Positions 17,064 to 26,340 of a stretch of 49,247 bases of DNA are shown here, one piece after another. Where the stretch lies: positions 1 through 49,247 of the forward strand of contig JAFQHN010000012.1 in the NCBI GenBank assembly GCA_017397935.1, written 5' to 3'. The notes beneath the pieces are model-generated. The model was not told the DNA's origin. It saw only the letters and a list, made by a program, of their open reading frames with translations, and searched no databases. This stretch comes from Bacillota bacterium (GTDB lineage: Bacteria > Bacillota > Dehalobacteriia > UBA4068 > UBA4997). The first letter of the stretch is position 1. Every line of letters begins with the position of its first letter. The position numbers and the translations under genes were made by a program.

Positions 17064-19083
17064 TCTTGCCGCCTCCCTTTTGCGTCTTTTTACCTTCTTT
17101 GTTCACAAATTTTTTTTCGAATTTCTTATCTAATTTCTTGTCAGAATGTTTGTCGGATTTATAATCTTTCTTGCCGTCTTTTTGGTAATCATGGGTTTTA
17201 GCAGGCGTTTTATCCGTAAATTTCCCCTGCTTATCACCACCCTGCCCCGATTTGCTGCGACGGCGGCTGGAATTAAACTTGGGCGGCTGACCCTCCGGCG
17301 GCACCAGATATTGACGCCCCCAGCCAATCAAATCCTCTCGCCCCAGCTTAATAAGCGCCGCACGCACCAGAGGATAATTCTCCGCCTTGGCAAAATGCAG
17401 CAGCGCCCGTTGCATATCACGCTCGGTGCGGCTTCTGGCCACATAAACCGGCGACATATCATCGGGGTTCAGGCCGGTGTAATACATACAGGTGCTTTTG
17501 GAGCCGGGCGACGGCAGGAAAAGCTGCACCTGCTCCGGCTGATACCCGCCGAATTTCATCTCCAAGGCCAGGCCCAGGGCGTCTTGCAGGGTGCTGCCGG
17601 GGTGCGCCGCGATGAAGTACGGCAGCAGATATTGCCGCTTGCCGGCCTCCTCGCTGGCCTTATTAAAGCGCTCCACAAATTTGCGGTAAACCTTATAATC
17701 AGGCTTGCCCATGGCCGCCAGCACCCGCGGCTGACAATGCTCGGGCGCCACCTTCAAATGGCCGCTGACATGATTTTCGGCCAGTTGGCGCAGAAAATCC
17801 GGCTTTCTGTCCAGCATGATGTAATCATAACGAATGCCCGAGCGAATGAAAACCTTCTTCACATTGGGCAGCGATGAAACACGCCTCAGCAGGCTGATGT
17901 ACTCGCTCATATCCGGCTTCAAATTTTTGCACGGCTCGGGGAACAGGCATTTTTTGCCGCGGCACGGCCCCACTTTTTTGGCCTTATCACAGCCCTGCCC
18001 ACGGAAGTTAGCCGTAGGCCCGCCCAAATCGTGAATATATCCCTTAAAATTCTCTTTCTCGGTCAGGCGCTTGGCCTCACGCAGAATACTCTCGGCGCTG
18101 CGGTTCTGGATCACCGGGCCTTGATGATGACCGATGGAACAAAACGCACAGCTGCCAAAACAGCCGCGGTGCGAAAGCAGCGAAAACTCCACCTCGGCAA
18201 AGGCCGGCACGCCACCCTCGGCATCATAAGAGGGGTGCCAGCGGTTCTTAAACGGCAGCTCATAAATTTCATCCATTTCCGGCGTGGTCAGCGGCCGCTG
18301 CGGCGGATTAACCACCAGCCATTCATCATCATGGCGTTGCAGCAGCGCTTTGCCGTCATAAAAATTCTGTTCCAAATCAATGGTATGGAAGGCCTTGGCA
18401 AAAGCGGTCTTGCTGCGGCTGACCTGCTGCAAGCTGGGCAGTTCCAGCGTACGGCGTTTGGGCAGCGCGCCACCCTGCGGCACACGGTAAGCCAGCCCCG
18501 GAATATGCCGGCAATCCTGCGGCGTACCGCCGCCGACCAGCACCTCGGCCACAGCCTTCAAGGTAAGCTCGGCCATGCCGTAAACCAGCAAATCGGCATC
18601 ACCCTCCATCAGCCAGGAGGGCTTTACGCTGTCCGACCAAAAATCATAGTGGGCAAAACGGCGCATACTGGCCTCCACGCCGCCCAAAATCAGCGGCATC
18701 TGCGGGCCAAAAGCCTCTCTGGCCAACCGGGAATACACCGCCGCCGCATAATCGGGACGCCGCCCGGTTTTGCCGCCGGGAGTATAAGCATCCTGCCGCC
18801 GCGGCTTTTTGCCGGCCGTGTAATGGTTGATCATCGAATCCATATTGCCGGAGCTGATAAGCACACCGTAACGGGGACGCCCCATCACCAGCAGATTATC
18901 GGCACTGTGCCAGTCCGGCTGGGCCAAAATGCCCACACGGTAGCCCAAATGCTCTAACCAGCGGGCGATAAGCGGCGAGCCAAACGAATAATGGTCCACC
19001 ACCGCGTCACCGGTGATAATCAAAAAATCCAGATAATGCCAATCGCGCAGGTTCATGTCCTGACGGTTCATCGGTAAAAACAT
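17032..19083 (-). CDS. ygiQ: YgiQ-family radical SAM protein
   Basis: This 683-residue protein has the YgiQ N-terminal domain (DWHYLDFLIITGDAVVDHYSF and the PRYGVLISSGNMDSMINHYT block). A radical SAM core follows with the CFGSCAFC cluster motif (CxxxCxxC, about residues 305 to 313). After a YgiQ-type C-terminal region the last 70 residues form a Lys/Asp-rich low-complexity tail. The family is conserved but its reaction is not known. The ATG has AGGTTTGG upstream. It lies between the phosphoesterase gene and the AcpS-NnrD gene in a minus-strand cluster. Confidence 0.9.
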   Translation of the reverse strand: MFLPMNRQDMNLRDWHYLDFLIITGDAVVDHYSFGSPLIARWLEHLGYRVGILAQPDWHSADNLLVMGRPRYGVLISSGNMDSMINHYTAGKKPRRQDAYTPGGKTGRRPDYAAAVYSRLAREAFGPQMPLILGGVEASMRRFAHYDFWSDSVKPSWLMEGDADLLVYGMAELTLKAVAEVLVGGGTPQDCRHIPGLAYRVPQGGALPKRRTLELPSLQQVSRSKTAFAKAFHTIDLEQNFYDGKALLQRHDDEWLVVNPPQRPLTTPEMDEIYELPFKNRWHPSYDAEGGVPAFAEVEFSLLSHRGCFGSCAFCSIGHHQGPVIQNRSAESILREAKRLTEKENFKGYIHDLGGPTANFRGQGCDKAKKVGPCRGKKCLFPEPCKNLKPDMSEYISLLRRVSSLPNVKKVFIRSGIRYDYIMLDRKPDFLRQLAENHVSGHLKVAPEHCQPRVLAAMGKPDYKVYRKFVERFNKASEEAGKRQYLLPYFIAAHPGSTLQDALGLALEMKFGGYQPEQVQLFLPSPGSKSTCMYYTGLNPDDMSPVYVARSRTERDMQRALLHFAKAENYPLVRAALIKLGREDLIGWGRQYLVPPEGQPPKFNSSRRRSKSGQGGDKQGKFTDKTPAKTHDYQKDGKKDYKSDKHSDKKLDKKFEKKFVNKEGKKTQKGGGKNAAGSGRRFN

Positions 19084-19122
19084 AATCCAAACCTCATTTT
19101 ATCTCAAAAATTCCTCAGTAAA

Positions 19123-19869
19123 CTATTTGATACGCAGGGGCTTGTGCGCCAGATAATCGCTGCTGATCAGCTGAAACTCAATGCCCCAATGCTGTCCCTG
19201 CAAGGCAAAATCGCTTTTGACACCGTGAAGGTGGCCGTAGAAACAGCGCGAAACCTTATGCTGCCTAAGCAGCTCGATCAGCTCATTATAATCCCGCTTA
19301 TCGTTGACGGGCGGAAAATGCAGCATAACCACCTTCTCATATTGCGCACCGTCGGGCAGCGGGTTGGCCGCCGCCTTTTTCTCGGCATCTTTAAGGGCCA
19401 AATCCAGGCGTATCAGCTCCCGGCGATAAATCTTGGCCGCCTCGGTATCAAAATCCGCACTGCCGGGGCAATACCAGCCACGCGCAGCCGCCACCGCCAT
19501 ACCCTCGGCCAGATAAGCCTGATTTTGCAGCAGCGTAACATTGGGCGGCATGGCTTGCAGCGCCTTGGTTTTGGTATCCCACCAAAAATCATGGTTGCCC
19601 TTGGAAATCACCAGCCGCCCCGGCAGCAGCGCCAGATAAGCGGCATCGTGCGTTATCTCGGCCAGATTCATGGCCCAGCTTAAATCACCCGGCACAAAAA
19701 CCGTGTCATCGTCCGCCACCGCTGCGATAAAATTTTCATACAAACGCTCGGCATGATGCGCCCAATCTCCGCCAAAAACCGACATCGGCTTGTATAAATC
19801 TGCCGCCTGCCCCGGCTGATACGGCGAGGCCAGTGACAAGTGAAAATCAGAAATTACCCAAACGGCCAT
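19123..19869 (-). CDS. Calcineurin-like metallophosphoesterase
   Basis: This 248-residue protein is a predicted phosphohydrolase. The dimetal motifs are seen as WVISDFHLSL, VPGDLSWAMN, KGNHDFWW, VMLHFPP and YGHLHG, which together define the calcineurin-like fold. There is no signal peptide, so it acts in the cytoplasm. The substrate is unknown. AGGAGG lies a few bases before the ATG. It follows the DUF1294 gene by 17 bases. Confidence 0.88.
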   Translation of the reverse strand: MAVWVISDFHLSLASPYQPGQAADLYKPMSVFGGDWAHHAERLYENFIAAVADDDTVFVPGDLSWAMNLAEITHDAAYLALLPGRLVISKGNHDFWWDTKTKALQAMPPNVTLLQNQAYLAEGMAVAAARGWYCPGSADFDTEAAKIYRRELIRLDLALKDAEKKAAANPLPDGAQYEKVVMLHFPPVNDKRDYNELIELLRQHKVSRCFYGHLHGVKSDFALQGQHWGIEFQLISSDYLAHKPLRIK

Positions 19870-19886
19870 AAGCCCTCCTTATAAAA

Positions 19887-20201
19887 TCACACGGCACCGG
19901 GCGTGGGCACCAGCAGATGGCACAGCAAAAACCACAGCGCAATATGCCCAAAAAACGCCGCCGTAAACACCGCCCAAAAGACAGGCTTGCGCGTTTTGTG
20001 ATGAAAAAGCTGCATACCGGCCAGGCCGCCCAGGCCGGCGGAAAGCACACCAAGCAACAGCAGGCGCTTCTCCGGCACACGCCACCAGCCTTGCAGCGCC
20101 GATAATTTGTCCCAGCCCATCAGCGCAAAAAGCACCAAATTCAGCACTATGTAATAAATTCCGGGCAGCTTGGCTGCCGCTTGTGTCAAAGTTTCCAGCA
20201 T
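19887..20201 (-). CDS. DUF1294 membrane protein
   Basis: This 104-residue protein has about four hydrophobic segments. The pattern MGWDKLSALQGWWRVPEKRLLLLGVLSAGLGGLAG followed by HHKTRKPVF is characteristic of DUF1294. In some proteins this domain is fused to a cold-shock domain, but here it stands alone. The function is unknown. AAGGAG lies eight bases before the ATG. It is the first gene of the minus-strand cluster leading to the phosphoesterase, YgiQ and AcpS-NnrD. Confidence 0.85.
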   Translation of the reverse strand: MLETLTQAAAKLPGIYYIVLNLVLFALMGWDKLSALQGWWRVPEKRLLLLGVLSAGLGGLAGMQLFHHKTRKPVFWAVFTAAFFGHIALWFLLCHLLVPTPGAV

Positions 20202-20303
20202 CTTTTCTTCTCCTTAATCAAATTAACTGTAAAAAAAATTGTATATTCAGCACTTAATTATACCATACTAAGCCTGCAAATATAAATAGTAAATTTTATT
20301 CTT

Positions 20304-20336
20304 GTACCGCCCAAACTGATTTTGGCGGGCAAGCCA
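20304..20336 (+). promoter_or_regulatory. Hairpin in the DUF378 leader
   Basis: CTTG-TA-CCGCC pairs with GGCGG-G-CAAG about 20 bases before the DUF378 start and just upstream of its AGGAGG. It may stabilise or regulate the message. No poly-T follows on either strand, so it is not a clear terminator. Confidence 0.35.
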
Positions 20337-20356
20337 CAAAAAAAGGAGGCATTCTT

Positions 20357-20575
20357 ATGCTGAGATTTAACGCCATCGACTACATCGCCCAACTGTTGGT
20401 GATTGTCGGTGCAATTAACTGGGGTTTGGTCGGCTTCCTCAACTATGATTTGGTCGGCGCGATTTTTGGCGGCGCAGCCTCGGCCATCAGCCGCTGCATT
20501 TTTGCGCTGGTGGGTTTGGCCGGCCTGTATGTCATCAGCTTTTTGTTCCGCAAGGACAACAGCCAACCTGCATAA
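20357..20575 (+). CDS. DUF378 small membrane protein
   Basis: This 72-residue protein has two membrane segments. It starts MLRFNAIDYIAQLLVIVGAI and contains the NWGLVGF segment and a C-terminal helix ending in LFRKDN, typical of DUF378 (YuzA-like) proteins. The role is unknown. AAAGGAGG lies nine bases before the ATG. It is a single-gene unit with a strong terminator shared with the convergent acetyltransferase gene. Confidence 0.88.
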   Translation: MLRFNAIDYIAQLLVIVGAINWGLVGFLNYDLVGAIFGGAASAISRCIFALVGLAGLYVISFLFRKDNSQPA

Positions 20576-20601
20576 TCCTGCATAACCAAGAAATCAATCA
20601 A

Positions 20602-20640
20602 AAAGCACCTGCCGCAATTACTGACAGGTGCTTTTACTTT
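20602..20640. terminator. Bidirectional terminator between DUF378 and GNAT genes
   Basis: AAAGCACCTG pairs with CAGGTGCTTT, with a small mismatch near the loop. T-runs flank both sides, so it can serve both convergent genes. Confidence 0.85.
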
Positions 20641-20649
20641 TACTTAGGT

Positions 20650-21303
20650 TCAGAATAATTGACCGGGCAATTTCAACTTTTGCTTAGGCGCAAACTGCCT
20701 GTCAAATTCCTCAGCCACAGTCTCATCCACATAATAACCGGTGGGGGTATGATAAACACCGCTCACTCCATCCAGAAAACCGGGTTGCAGCTCCTTCAAC
20801 AAAAAATACGGCAGCAATTCAGCGTCAGGCTCGCCATGATAACGAATACCGCGCGTGCCGGCCAGCACAAAGCCACTTTGGCCGTAAAAATCAATGTTGC
20901 CCTCGATGCAAACGGCACCGGCCCCCATTTGGGCGGCTCTCGCCAGCGAATAATCCAGCAGCACTTTGCCATATCCCTGCCGCTTATACTGCGGGGCAAT
21001 TGCTATCGGGCCAAAGGTCATAATCGGCAGCACCCGACCGTCATCAGCCGCAATTTTGGCGCGCATATACATCACCTGGCCGATGATCTCGCCGTCTTTT
21101 TCCAACACTAAATTAAGCTCCGGCACAAAATCAGCATCATTACGCAAACAATGCAGCACAAAATGCTCCAAGCAACCGGGGCGATAGACATTCCAAAAAG
21201 ACTCTCTTACCAGATTTTCCACCATCCAATGATCGGCAGCGGTTTCCAAACGAACAAGACAATCATAACCGTTAATTTTAAGTTTTTCCGTAAAGTTTTC
21301 CAT
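20650..21303 (-). CDS. GNAT-family N-acetyltransferase
   Basis: This 217-residue protein has the GNAT fold: FGPIAIAPQYKRQGYGKVLL supplies the acetyl-CoA pyrophosphate loop, and GNIDFYGQSGFVLAG is the C-terminal motif. The substrate cannot be told from sequence. I chose the ATG at 21303 because GGGGGG lies just upstream. An ATG eight codons earlier has no such site. It has its own promoter about 195 bases upstream and a shared terminator downstream. Confidence 0.85.
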   Translation of the reverse strand: MENFTEKLKINGYDCLVRLETAADHWMVENLVRESFWNVYRPGCLEHFVLHCLRNDADFVPELNLVLEKDGEIIGQVMYMRAKIAADDGRVLPIMTFGPIAIAPQYKRQGYGKVLLDYSLARAAQMGAGAVCIEGNIDFYGQSGFVLAGTRGIRYHGEPDAELLPYFLLKELQPGFLDGVSGVYHTPTGYYVDETVAEEFDRQFAPKQKLKLPGQLF

Positions 21304-21496
21304 AATTTCCCCCCTGATAATGGTCAAAATGACAATTTTTCACACATTTTATCGGAAGGTTGAGAGAATTGCCGCCAACCTCCCGGTCAGCCCGCAATCT
21401 CCAAGGTGTTGTTTTTAATCAAACAGCATACTCCTGCCAAACAATTTTTGGCTCAATTTATTCCGTGCGCCTGTTGCCAGCCGCCTCGGTAACTTC

Positions 21497-21525
21497 ATTA
21501 TAGTTGTTATCCGCCGCTTTTGCAA
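21497..21525 (-). promoter_or_regulatory. Promoter for the GNAT gene with a long leader
   Basis: TTGCAA and TATAAT on the minus strand are separated by 17 bases, immediately after the recG stop. The resulting untranslated leader (21304 to about 21490) is near 190 bases. I see no terminator hairpin or known riboswitch in it. Confidence 0.65.
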
Positions 21526-21546
21526 GCAAATTCTCCGCAATTTCGG

Positions 21547-23856
21547 TTAAGATTCCAACAATTCGCTGCGGCGCAGCACCTCTTGCGCCAACGGCCACCG
21601 CAAATATTCGCCGTCGGCCAGCAAACGCAGCGCATCCTGCCGTGCAGCCTCCACCAACCGCAAATCACGCGCCAAATCGGCATATTTCAACGCTGCCAGG
21701 CCGCTTTGCCGTGTACCCAAAATTTCACCAGCACCGCGCAGACGCAAATCCGCCTCGGCAATCACAAAGCCGTCATTGGTTTCGGTCAGCGTTTTGATGC
21801 GCTCTCTGGCCACCTTGCTCCGGGCATTGTTCAGCAAAATGCAGTAGCTCTGCTCGGCACCGCGCCCCACACGCCCCCGAAGCTGATGCAGCTGGGCCAA
21901 GCCAAAGCGCTCGGCGTCCCTAATCAACATCAGCGTGGCGTTGGGCACATCCACGCCCACCTCAATCACCGTTGTCGCGACCAAAATCTGCACCTCGCCG
22001 ACGGCAAAACGGCTCATAACGGCGGCCTTCTCCTGCGGTTTCAGCTTGCCGTGCAGCAAATCCACCCGAAAACCGTCAAATTCCTGCCGCAAGCGCTCCG
22101 TCAGTTCAATCGCCGAGGCCAACTCCAACTTTTCGCTTTCCTCCACCAGCGGGCAGACAACATACGCCTGCCGCCCCTTGGCCAGCTCCTGCCGCACAAA
22201 ATTATGAGCCCTCTCCTCCAAATCATAGCTGACGGCGAAGGTTTGTATCGGTTGGCGCCCCGGCGGCAGTTCATCAATCACCGATACCTCCAAATCACCG
22301 CAAAATGTCATGGCCAGCGTGCGTGGAATCGGCGTGGCCGTCAACACCAGCACATCCGCCTGCTCGCCTTTTTTCCGCAGGGCGTTGCGTTGATTCACCC
22401 CAAAACGGTGCTGTTCATCCGTCACCGCCAGCCCCAAATCGGCAAAAATCACATCATCGGAGAACAGCGCGTGGGTGCCCACCAGTACATCCAACTCGCC
22501 CGCCGCCAGCCGCGATAACAACTCCCGTCGCTCGGCCGCAGGTGTATCGCCCGTCAGCAGCGCACAGGAAAGGCCCAATTTGGCCAGCAGAGGCTGCAAG
22601 TTCTTAAAATGCTGCCCGGCCAGAATTTCGGTCGGGGCCATCAGCGCACCCTGCCGCCCCGCCTGTCGGTTGTGATACAGCGCCGCCGCCGCAATAACGG
22701 TTTTGCCGCTGCCCACATCCCCCTGCACCAGCCGCCGCATCGGCTCGGGCCGCCGCAAATCATCAAAAATCTCCGCCATAACACGCCGCTGTGCCCCCGT
22801 CAGCGCAAAGGGTACCGCCTGCATAAACTCATCGACCAGCACTTGGGGCGCCGGCAGCTGAGGCCTTGGCCAAGGCTGCTCCTGCTGCGGCAAACGGTTG
22901 GCCAGCACCGTCAACTGCGTCACCAGCAACTCCTCATAAGCCAGACGCTGCCGCCCGCACTCCACCTCGTCCTCGCTCTGCGGAAAATGCAGCTGATACA
23001 GCGCCTGCTTCAAGGGCAGCAGACCGTTTTGGGCCAGCAAATCCTCCGGCAGGCCGTCCGCCAGATACGCCGAATAACGCTCCCACGCCGTCTGCACCAG
23101 TTTTCGCATACTTTTCTGGTTAAGATTGGCCGTCAGCGCGTAGACCGGCAGCAACCCCGTATCGCTGGGGCGCACCGCAAATTCGTAATCCTGCACATTT
23201 ATTTCACGCGCCGCAAAACGCCTCTCCACCTTGCCGAAAACCACAATCTCACGCCCGGGCAGCATCTGCTCCTGCAAATGCGTTTGATTATACCACACCG
23301 CGGTCAGGTTGTCGGTGCCGTCGGTCAGCAGTACCTTCAATATAGTCAGGCGGCGGTTGGGGCGCAGCATTGTGTGGCTGAGGATTTTGCCGCAGACTAC
23401 CGCCTCGCCCTCCTCCACATCGCACATCGGCAGCGGCCGGGGGCGGCGCTCATAATCTCGCGGCAGGTTAAAAAGCATATCACGCACGGTGTAGATGCCC
23501 AGCTTTCTAAGCAGCGTGGCGCGTTTGGGCCCCACACCCTTCAAATATTCAATCGAAACGCCCAGATTGTCCGGCTTTATCACCTGTTTTAGCTGGGGTT
23601 TTGCAGTATTTTCCTCCGGCCACTCACATTCGGCCAGCAAAAAAGTAATCTGCTGCCAAAGTTCGGCTCGCTCGGCCAATGCCGCCTCCTGATAATCCTC
23701 GGCCAGGGCGGTCAGTTTACCGGCCGCGTTCCGTGGCAAATCTGCCGCCAAACCCACCAGCCACGCACCAAAACCGCCCAGCACGCTGCTCTCTAAAAAA
23801 CCCTGCCGCTGTTCCAGCAGCAAAACCTGCGCAATTTTCTCCGGCATATCAGCCAC
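21547..23856 (-). CDS. recG: ATP-dependent DNA helicase RecG
   Basis: RecG remodels stalled replication forks and Holliday junctions. The wedge/OB domain begins around SIEYLKGVGPKRATLLRKLG. Helicase motifs follow: VQGDVGSGKT, MAPTEILAGQH, the DEQH box in AVTDEQHRFG, LVLTATPIPRTLA, and the C-terminal QLHQLRGRVGRG. The product has roughly 90 residues before the wedge domain, longer than the E. coli type and as found in several Bacillota. GTG at 23856 is chosen because GGAGG lies eight bases upstream. An earlier GTG at 23892 has no ribosome binding site. Confidence 0.93.
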   Translation of the reverse strand: MADMPEKIAQVLLLEQRQGFLESSVLGGFGAWLVGLAADLPRNAAGKLTALAEDYQEAALAERAELWQQITFLLAECEWPEENTAKPQLKQVIKPDNLGVSIEYLKGVGPKRATLLRKLGIYTVRDMLFNLPRDYERRPRPLPMCDVEEGEAVVCGKILSHTMLRPNRRLTILKVLLTDGTDNLTAVWYNQTHLQEQMLPGREIVVFGKVERRFAAREINVQDYEFAVRPSDTGLLPVYALTANLNQKSMRKLVQTAWERYSAYLADGLPEDLLAQNGLLPLKQALYQLHFPQSEDEVECGRQRLAYEELLVTQLTVLANRLPQQEQPWPRPQLPAPQVLVDEFMQAVPFALTGAQRRVMAEIFDDLRRPEPMRRLVQGDVGSGKTVIAAAALYHNRQAGRQGALMAPTEILAGQHFKNLQPLLAKLGLSCALLTGDTPAAERRELLSRLAAGELDVLVGTHALFSDDVIFADLGLAVTDEQHRFGVNQRNALRKKGEQADVLVLTATPIPRTLAMTFCGDLEVSVIDELPPGRQPIQTFAVSYDLEERAHNFVRQELAKGRQAYVVCPLVEESEKLELASAIELTERLRQEFDGFRVDLLHGKLKPQEKAAVMSRFAVGEVQILVATTVIEVGVDVPNATLMLIRDAERFGLAQLHQLRGRVGRGAEQSYCILLNNARSKVARERIKTLTETNDGFVIAEADLRLRGAGEILGTRQSGLAALKYADLARDLRLVEAARQDALRLLADGEYLRWPLAQEVLRRSELLES

Positions 23857-23903
23857 CGCCAGCACCTCCGCATTTATCACCAAATTATGCACAAATTATC
23901 AGC

Positions 23904-23936
23904 AAAAAGGGACACAGACCGCCGGCCCATGTCCCC
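23904..23936 (-). terminator. Terminator between fakA and recG
   Basis: On the minus strand GGGACA pairs with TGTCCC across a GC-rich loop and is followed by TTTTT. It separates the asp23-fakA unit from recG, so recG transcription either reads through or begins from a nearby unrecognised promoter. Confidence 0.65.
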
Positions 23937-23997
23937 CAAAAATTCCATTACAATGCCCGACGACCGTAAAATAAGCTATCCGCCAACGCCAAATTGC

Positions 23998-25689
23998 TTA
24001 TTCCACCGCCATCAGATAATGATATACAGCCTGTCCGCCGAACTGGGCCTCCACCTCGTAATCGGGGTAGATTTCGGCCAGCTCTGCGGCCAGCGCCTCG
24101 GCCTCATCAGCCGTTACGCCCTCGCCGTAAAGCAGAGTGATCAGGCTGGTGTCCTCGCCGAACATCAGCGGAGCCAATGCCAGCACGGCCTCGTTGATAG
24201 TCGGCTGCACCACCGAAATTGTGCCGTCCAGAATACCCAGAATGTCGCCCTCATGAATATCCTGTCCGTCAGCCGAGGAATCACGCACAGCATAAGTAAC
24301 CTGCGCATTTCTCACCACCGAGAACGCCTCGGTCATCGCCTCGGCATTTTCCTCGGCGGTTGCATCGGCATCAAAGTCCATCATCGCGGCAATACCCTGC
24401 GTGATATGTTTGCTGGGCACCACCACCACCGGCTTTTCGGCCAGCTGACAGGCCTGGTTGGCCGCCATAACGATATTGCTGTTGTTGGGCAGAATTACCA
24501 CCTGCTCGGCCGGCACAGACTTAATCGCGCGCAGAATATCCTCGGCGCTGGGGTTCATGCTCTGGCCGCCGCTGACCAACGCCGCCACGCCCATCTCGGT
24601 GAAAATCTGATCCAGACCTTCGCCTGAGGAAACCGCAACCACGCCGCAGCAGGGCAGTTCCACCGTCGGCATATCAGCCAAAACCTCGGTCACAGCCTCG
24701 GCCGCACCGGCCAAAATTTCATCCAGCTGCGCCGCATTATGTTCATCCTCGGTGAAGAGGGTTTCACGGTGCTGGTCCTTCATATTGTCAATCTTCAAAT
24801 CGTGCAAAGAGCCGAATTGCAGCGCATAGCTTAACACCGCACCGGGGTTGGCCGTGTGAATATGCGTCTTAACCACGCTCTCATTGCCCACGATAACCTG
24901 GCTCTCGCCCATATCCTGCAAATGCGCACGGTAAGCGTCAACATCAATGTTTTGGCCGTGGATGAAGAACTCGGTGCAATAATGGTTGACCAAATCAGCG
25001 GTATCGTCCTCCTCGGGCTGGGCCATAAAATCAACCTTGCCGCCAACAGCCAGTTCAACCTCAAACTCCTCGCCGCGTACACCACGCAAGCCGCCCTCAA
25101 AAATAGCAATCAAGCCGCTGGCGCCCGAATCGACCACGCCGGCCTGCTTCAACGCCTGCAACTGGTTGGTGGTATTGGCCAGCGCAACATGACCCTCGGC
25201 CAGCATAACCTCCAACAGGGCGTCAACCGCCATTTCGGGCGTATCGGCCACCGCTTTATCAGCCGCCTCCGACATCTTGCGGGCCACGGTGAGGATAGTA
25301 CCCTCCACCGGCCGCATAACCGATTTATAAGCCAGCTCTACACCCTTTTGCATGGCACGGGCAAAATCAGCCGCCGAAACCTGCTCGGCACCGTCTAACC
25401 CCTGAGAGAAGCCACGCAAAATCTGGCTGAGAATTACACCGGAGTTGCCACGCGCACCCAACAGCGCACCGTGCGCCAAAACCTTGGCCACATCAACAAC
25501 TGTTGTTTGGGCCGGCACATCACGCACCGCCGAGGTCATCGTCAGCCCCATGTTGGTGCCGGTATCACCGTCAGGCACGGGGAAAACATTCAGCGCGTTG
25601 ATTTTCTCTTTATTGGCAGTAAGATTGGCCGCACCGCCAATAAAAAAGGCCGCAAACTCTTTAACCTTCAAAAAACTGTTCAATATCAA
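23998..25689 (-). CDS. fakA: Fatty acid kinase catalytic subunit FakA (DAK2 family, YloV)
   Basis: This 563-residue protein matches FakA/YloV. The N-terminal DAK2 kinase domain has NVFPVPDGDTGTNMGLTM as the nucleotide and metal loop and GARGNSGVILSQILRGF. The middle and C-terminal domains, with VVAVSSGEGLDQIF and ILPNNSNIVMAANQA, are as in the family. FakA phosphorylates fatty acids held by FakB proteins. No fakB gene is in this window. No ATG start exists. TTG at 25689 or, better spaced from AGGAGG, TTG at 25683 is used. The asp23-like gene lies just upstream, the usual arrangement. Confidence 0.93.
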   Translation of the reverse strand: MILNSFLKVKEFAAFFIGGAANLTANKEKINALNVFPVPDGDTGTNMGLTMTSAVRDVPAQTTVVDVAKVLAHGALLGARGNSGVILSQILRGFSQGLDGAEQVSAADFARAMQKGVELAYKSVMRPVEGTILTVARKMSEAADKAVADTPEMAVDALLEVMLAEGHVALANTTNQLQALKQAGVVDSGASGLIAIFEGGLRGVRGEEFEVELAVGGKVDFMAQPEEDDTADLVNHYCTEFFIHGQNIDVDAYRAHLQDMGESQVIVGNESVVKTHIHTANPGAVLSYALQFGSLHDLKIDNMKDQHRETLFTEDEHNAAQLDEILAGAAEAVTEVLADMPTVELPCCGVVAVSSGEGLDQIFTEMGVAALVSGGQSMNPSAEDILRAIKSVPAEQVVILPNNSNIVMAANQACQLAEKPVVVVPSKHITQGIAAMMDFDADATAEENAEAMTEAFSVVRNAQVTYAVRDSSADGQDIHEGDILGILDGTISVVQPTINEAVLALAPLMFGEDTSLITLLYGEGVTADEAEALAAELAEIYPDYEVEAQFGGQAVYHYLMAVE

Positions 25690-25697
25690 AAGCCTCC

Positions 25698-26054
25698 TTA
25701 ATCCAGTACGCGTACACCCTGCACTACCAGGTTTACGCCATTAAGCCGAATACCCAGGTACTCTTGAACATTGTACTGAATTCTCTGAATTACATTGTTG
25801 GCAATCTCCGAAATCTTCGTGCCATAACCTACAATAATGTACACATTAACCTGCGGTTGTCCGTCTTTATCCAAAATTTCAACACCACGGCTGAACGAAT
25901 CCTGGCCGAGCAGCGTTGCCAAGCCGTCCTTCAAGGTTTTAGAGGACATTCCAACTACACCAAAACAGTTTGTGGCCGCAAGGCCGATATAGGTGGCCAA
26001 GACATCACGGGAAATCTCAACGGCACCCAAATTATTATCCGATACACGAATCAT
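25698..26054 (-). CDS. Asp23/Gls24 family protein
   Basis: This 118-residue protein belongs to the Asp23/Gls24 (DUF322, YloU) family found next to fakA across Bacillota. Typical blocks are GAVEISRDVLATYIGLAATNC, VNVYIIVGYGTKISEIANNV and the C-terminal VNLVVQGVRV. The role may be in envelope stress or membrane association but is not settled. The ATG at 26054 has AGGAGG eight bases upstream. An in-frame GTG three codons earlier overlaps that site and is rejected. Confidence 0.93.
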   Translation of the reverse strand: MIRVSDNNLGAVEISRDVLATYIGLAATNCFGVVGMSSKTLKDGLATLLGQDSFSRGVEILDKDGQPQVNVYIIVGYGTKISEIANNVIQRIQYNVQEYLGIRLNGVNLVVQGVRVLD

Positions 26055-26084
26055 AATAAACACCTCCTAATATCCTCATTCTAT

Positions 26085-26113
26085 ATTATAACCTAATTGC
26101 AGCAAAATTCCAA
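26085..26113 (-). promoter_or_regulatory. Promoter for asp23-fakA
   Basis: On the minus strand TTGGAA and a perfect TATAAT are spaced by 17 bases. It faces away from the rpmB promoter in the same intergenic region. Confidence 0.7.
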
Positions 26114-26215
26114 CTATAAATTTTACAAAAAATCATCTAATCACCACCAAAAAAATCTTAAAAAACGGTCAAAAAACTTTATGCAAATAAAAATAAAAAA
26201 TTTTACAAAAAACAC

Positions 26216-26244
26216 TTGCAACCGCAGGTTTTTTTTGCTAAAAT
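26216..26244 (+). promoter_or_regulatory. Promoter for rpmB
   Basis: TTGCAA and TAAAAT are spaced by 17 bases in an A/T-rich region. The leader before rpmB is about 90 bases. I see no known ribosomal-protein leader fold in it. Confidence 0.65.
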
Positions 26245-26340
26245 AGAAAAGGTTATTCCCTTGGTGTCCTAACCGCTTAGAATGCCGGGGCTTAACAAAT
26301 CTGAAAGGTCATATTGCCTGTATAAAAGGAGGTGGAACCC

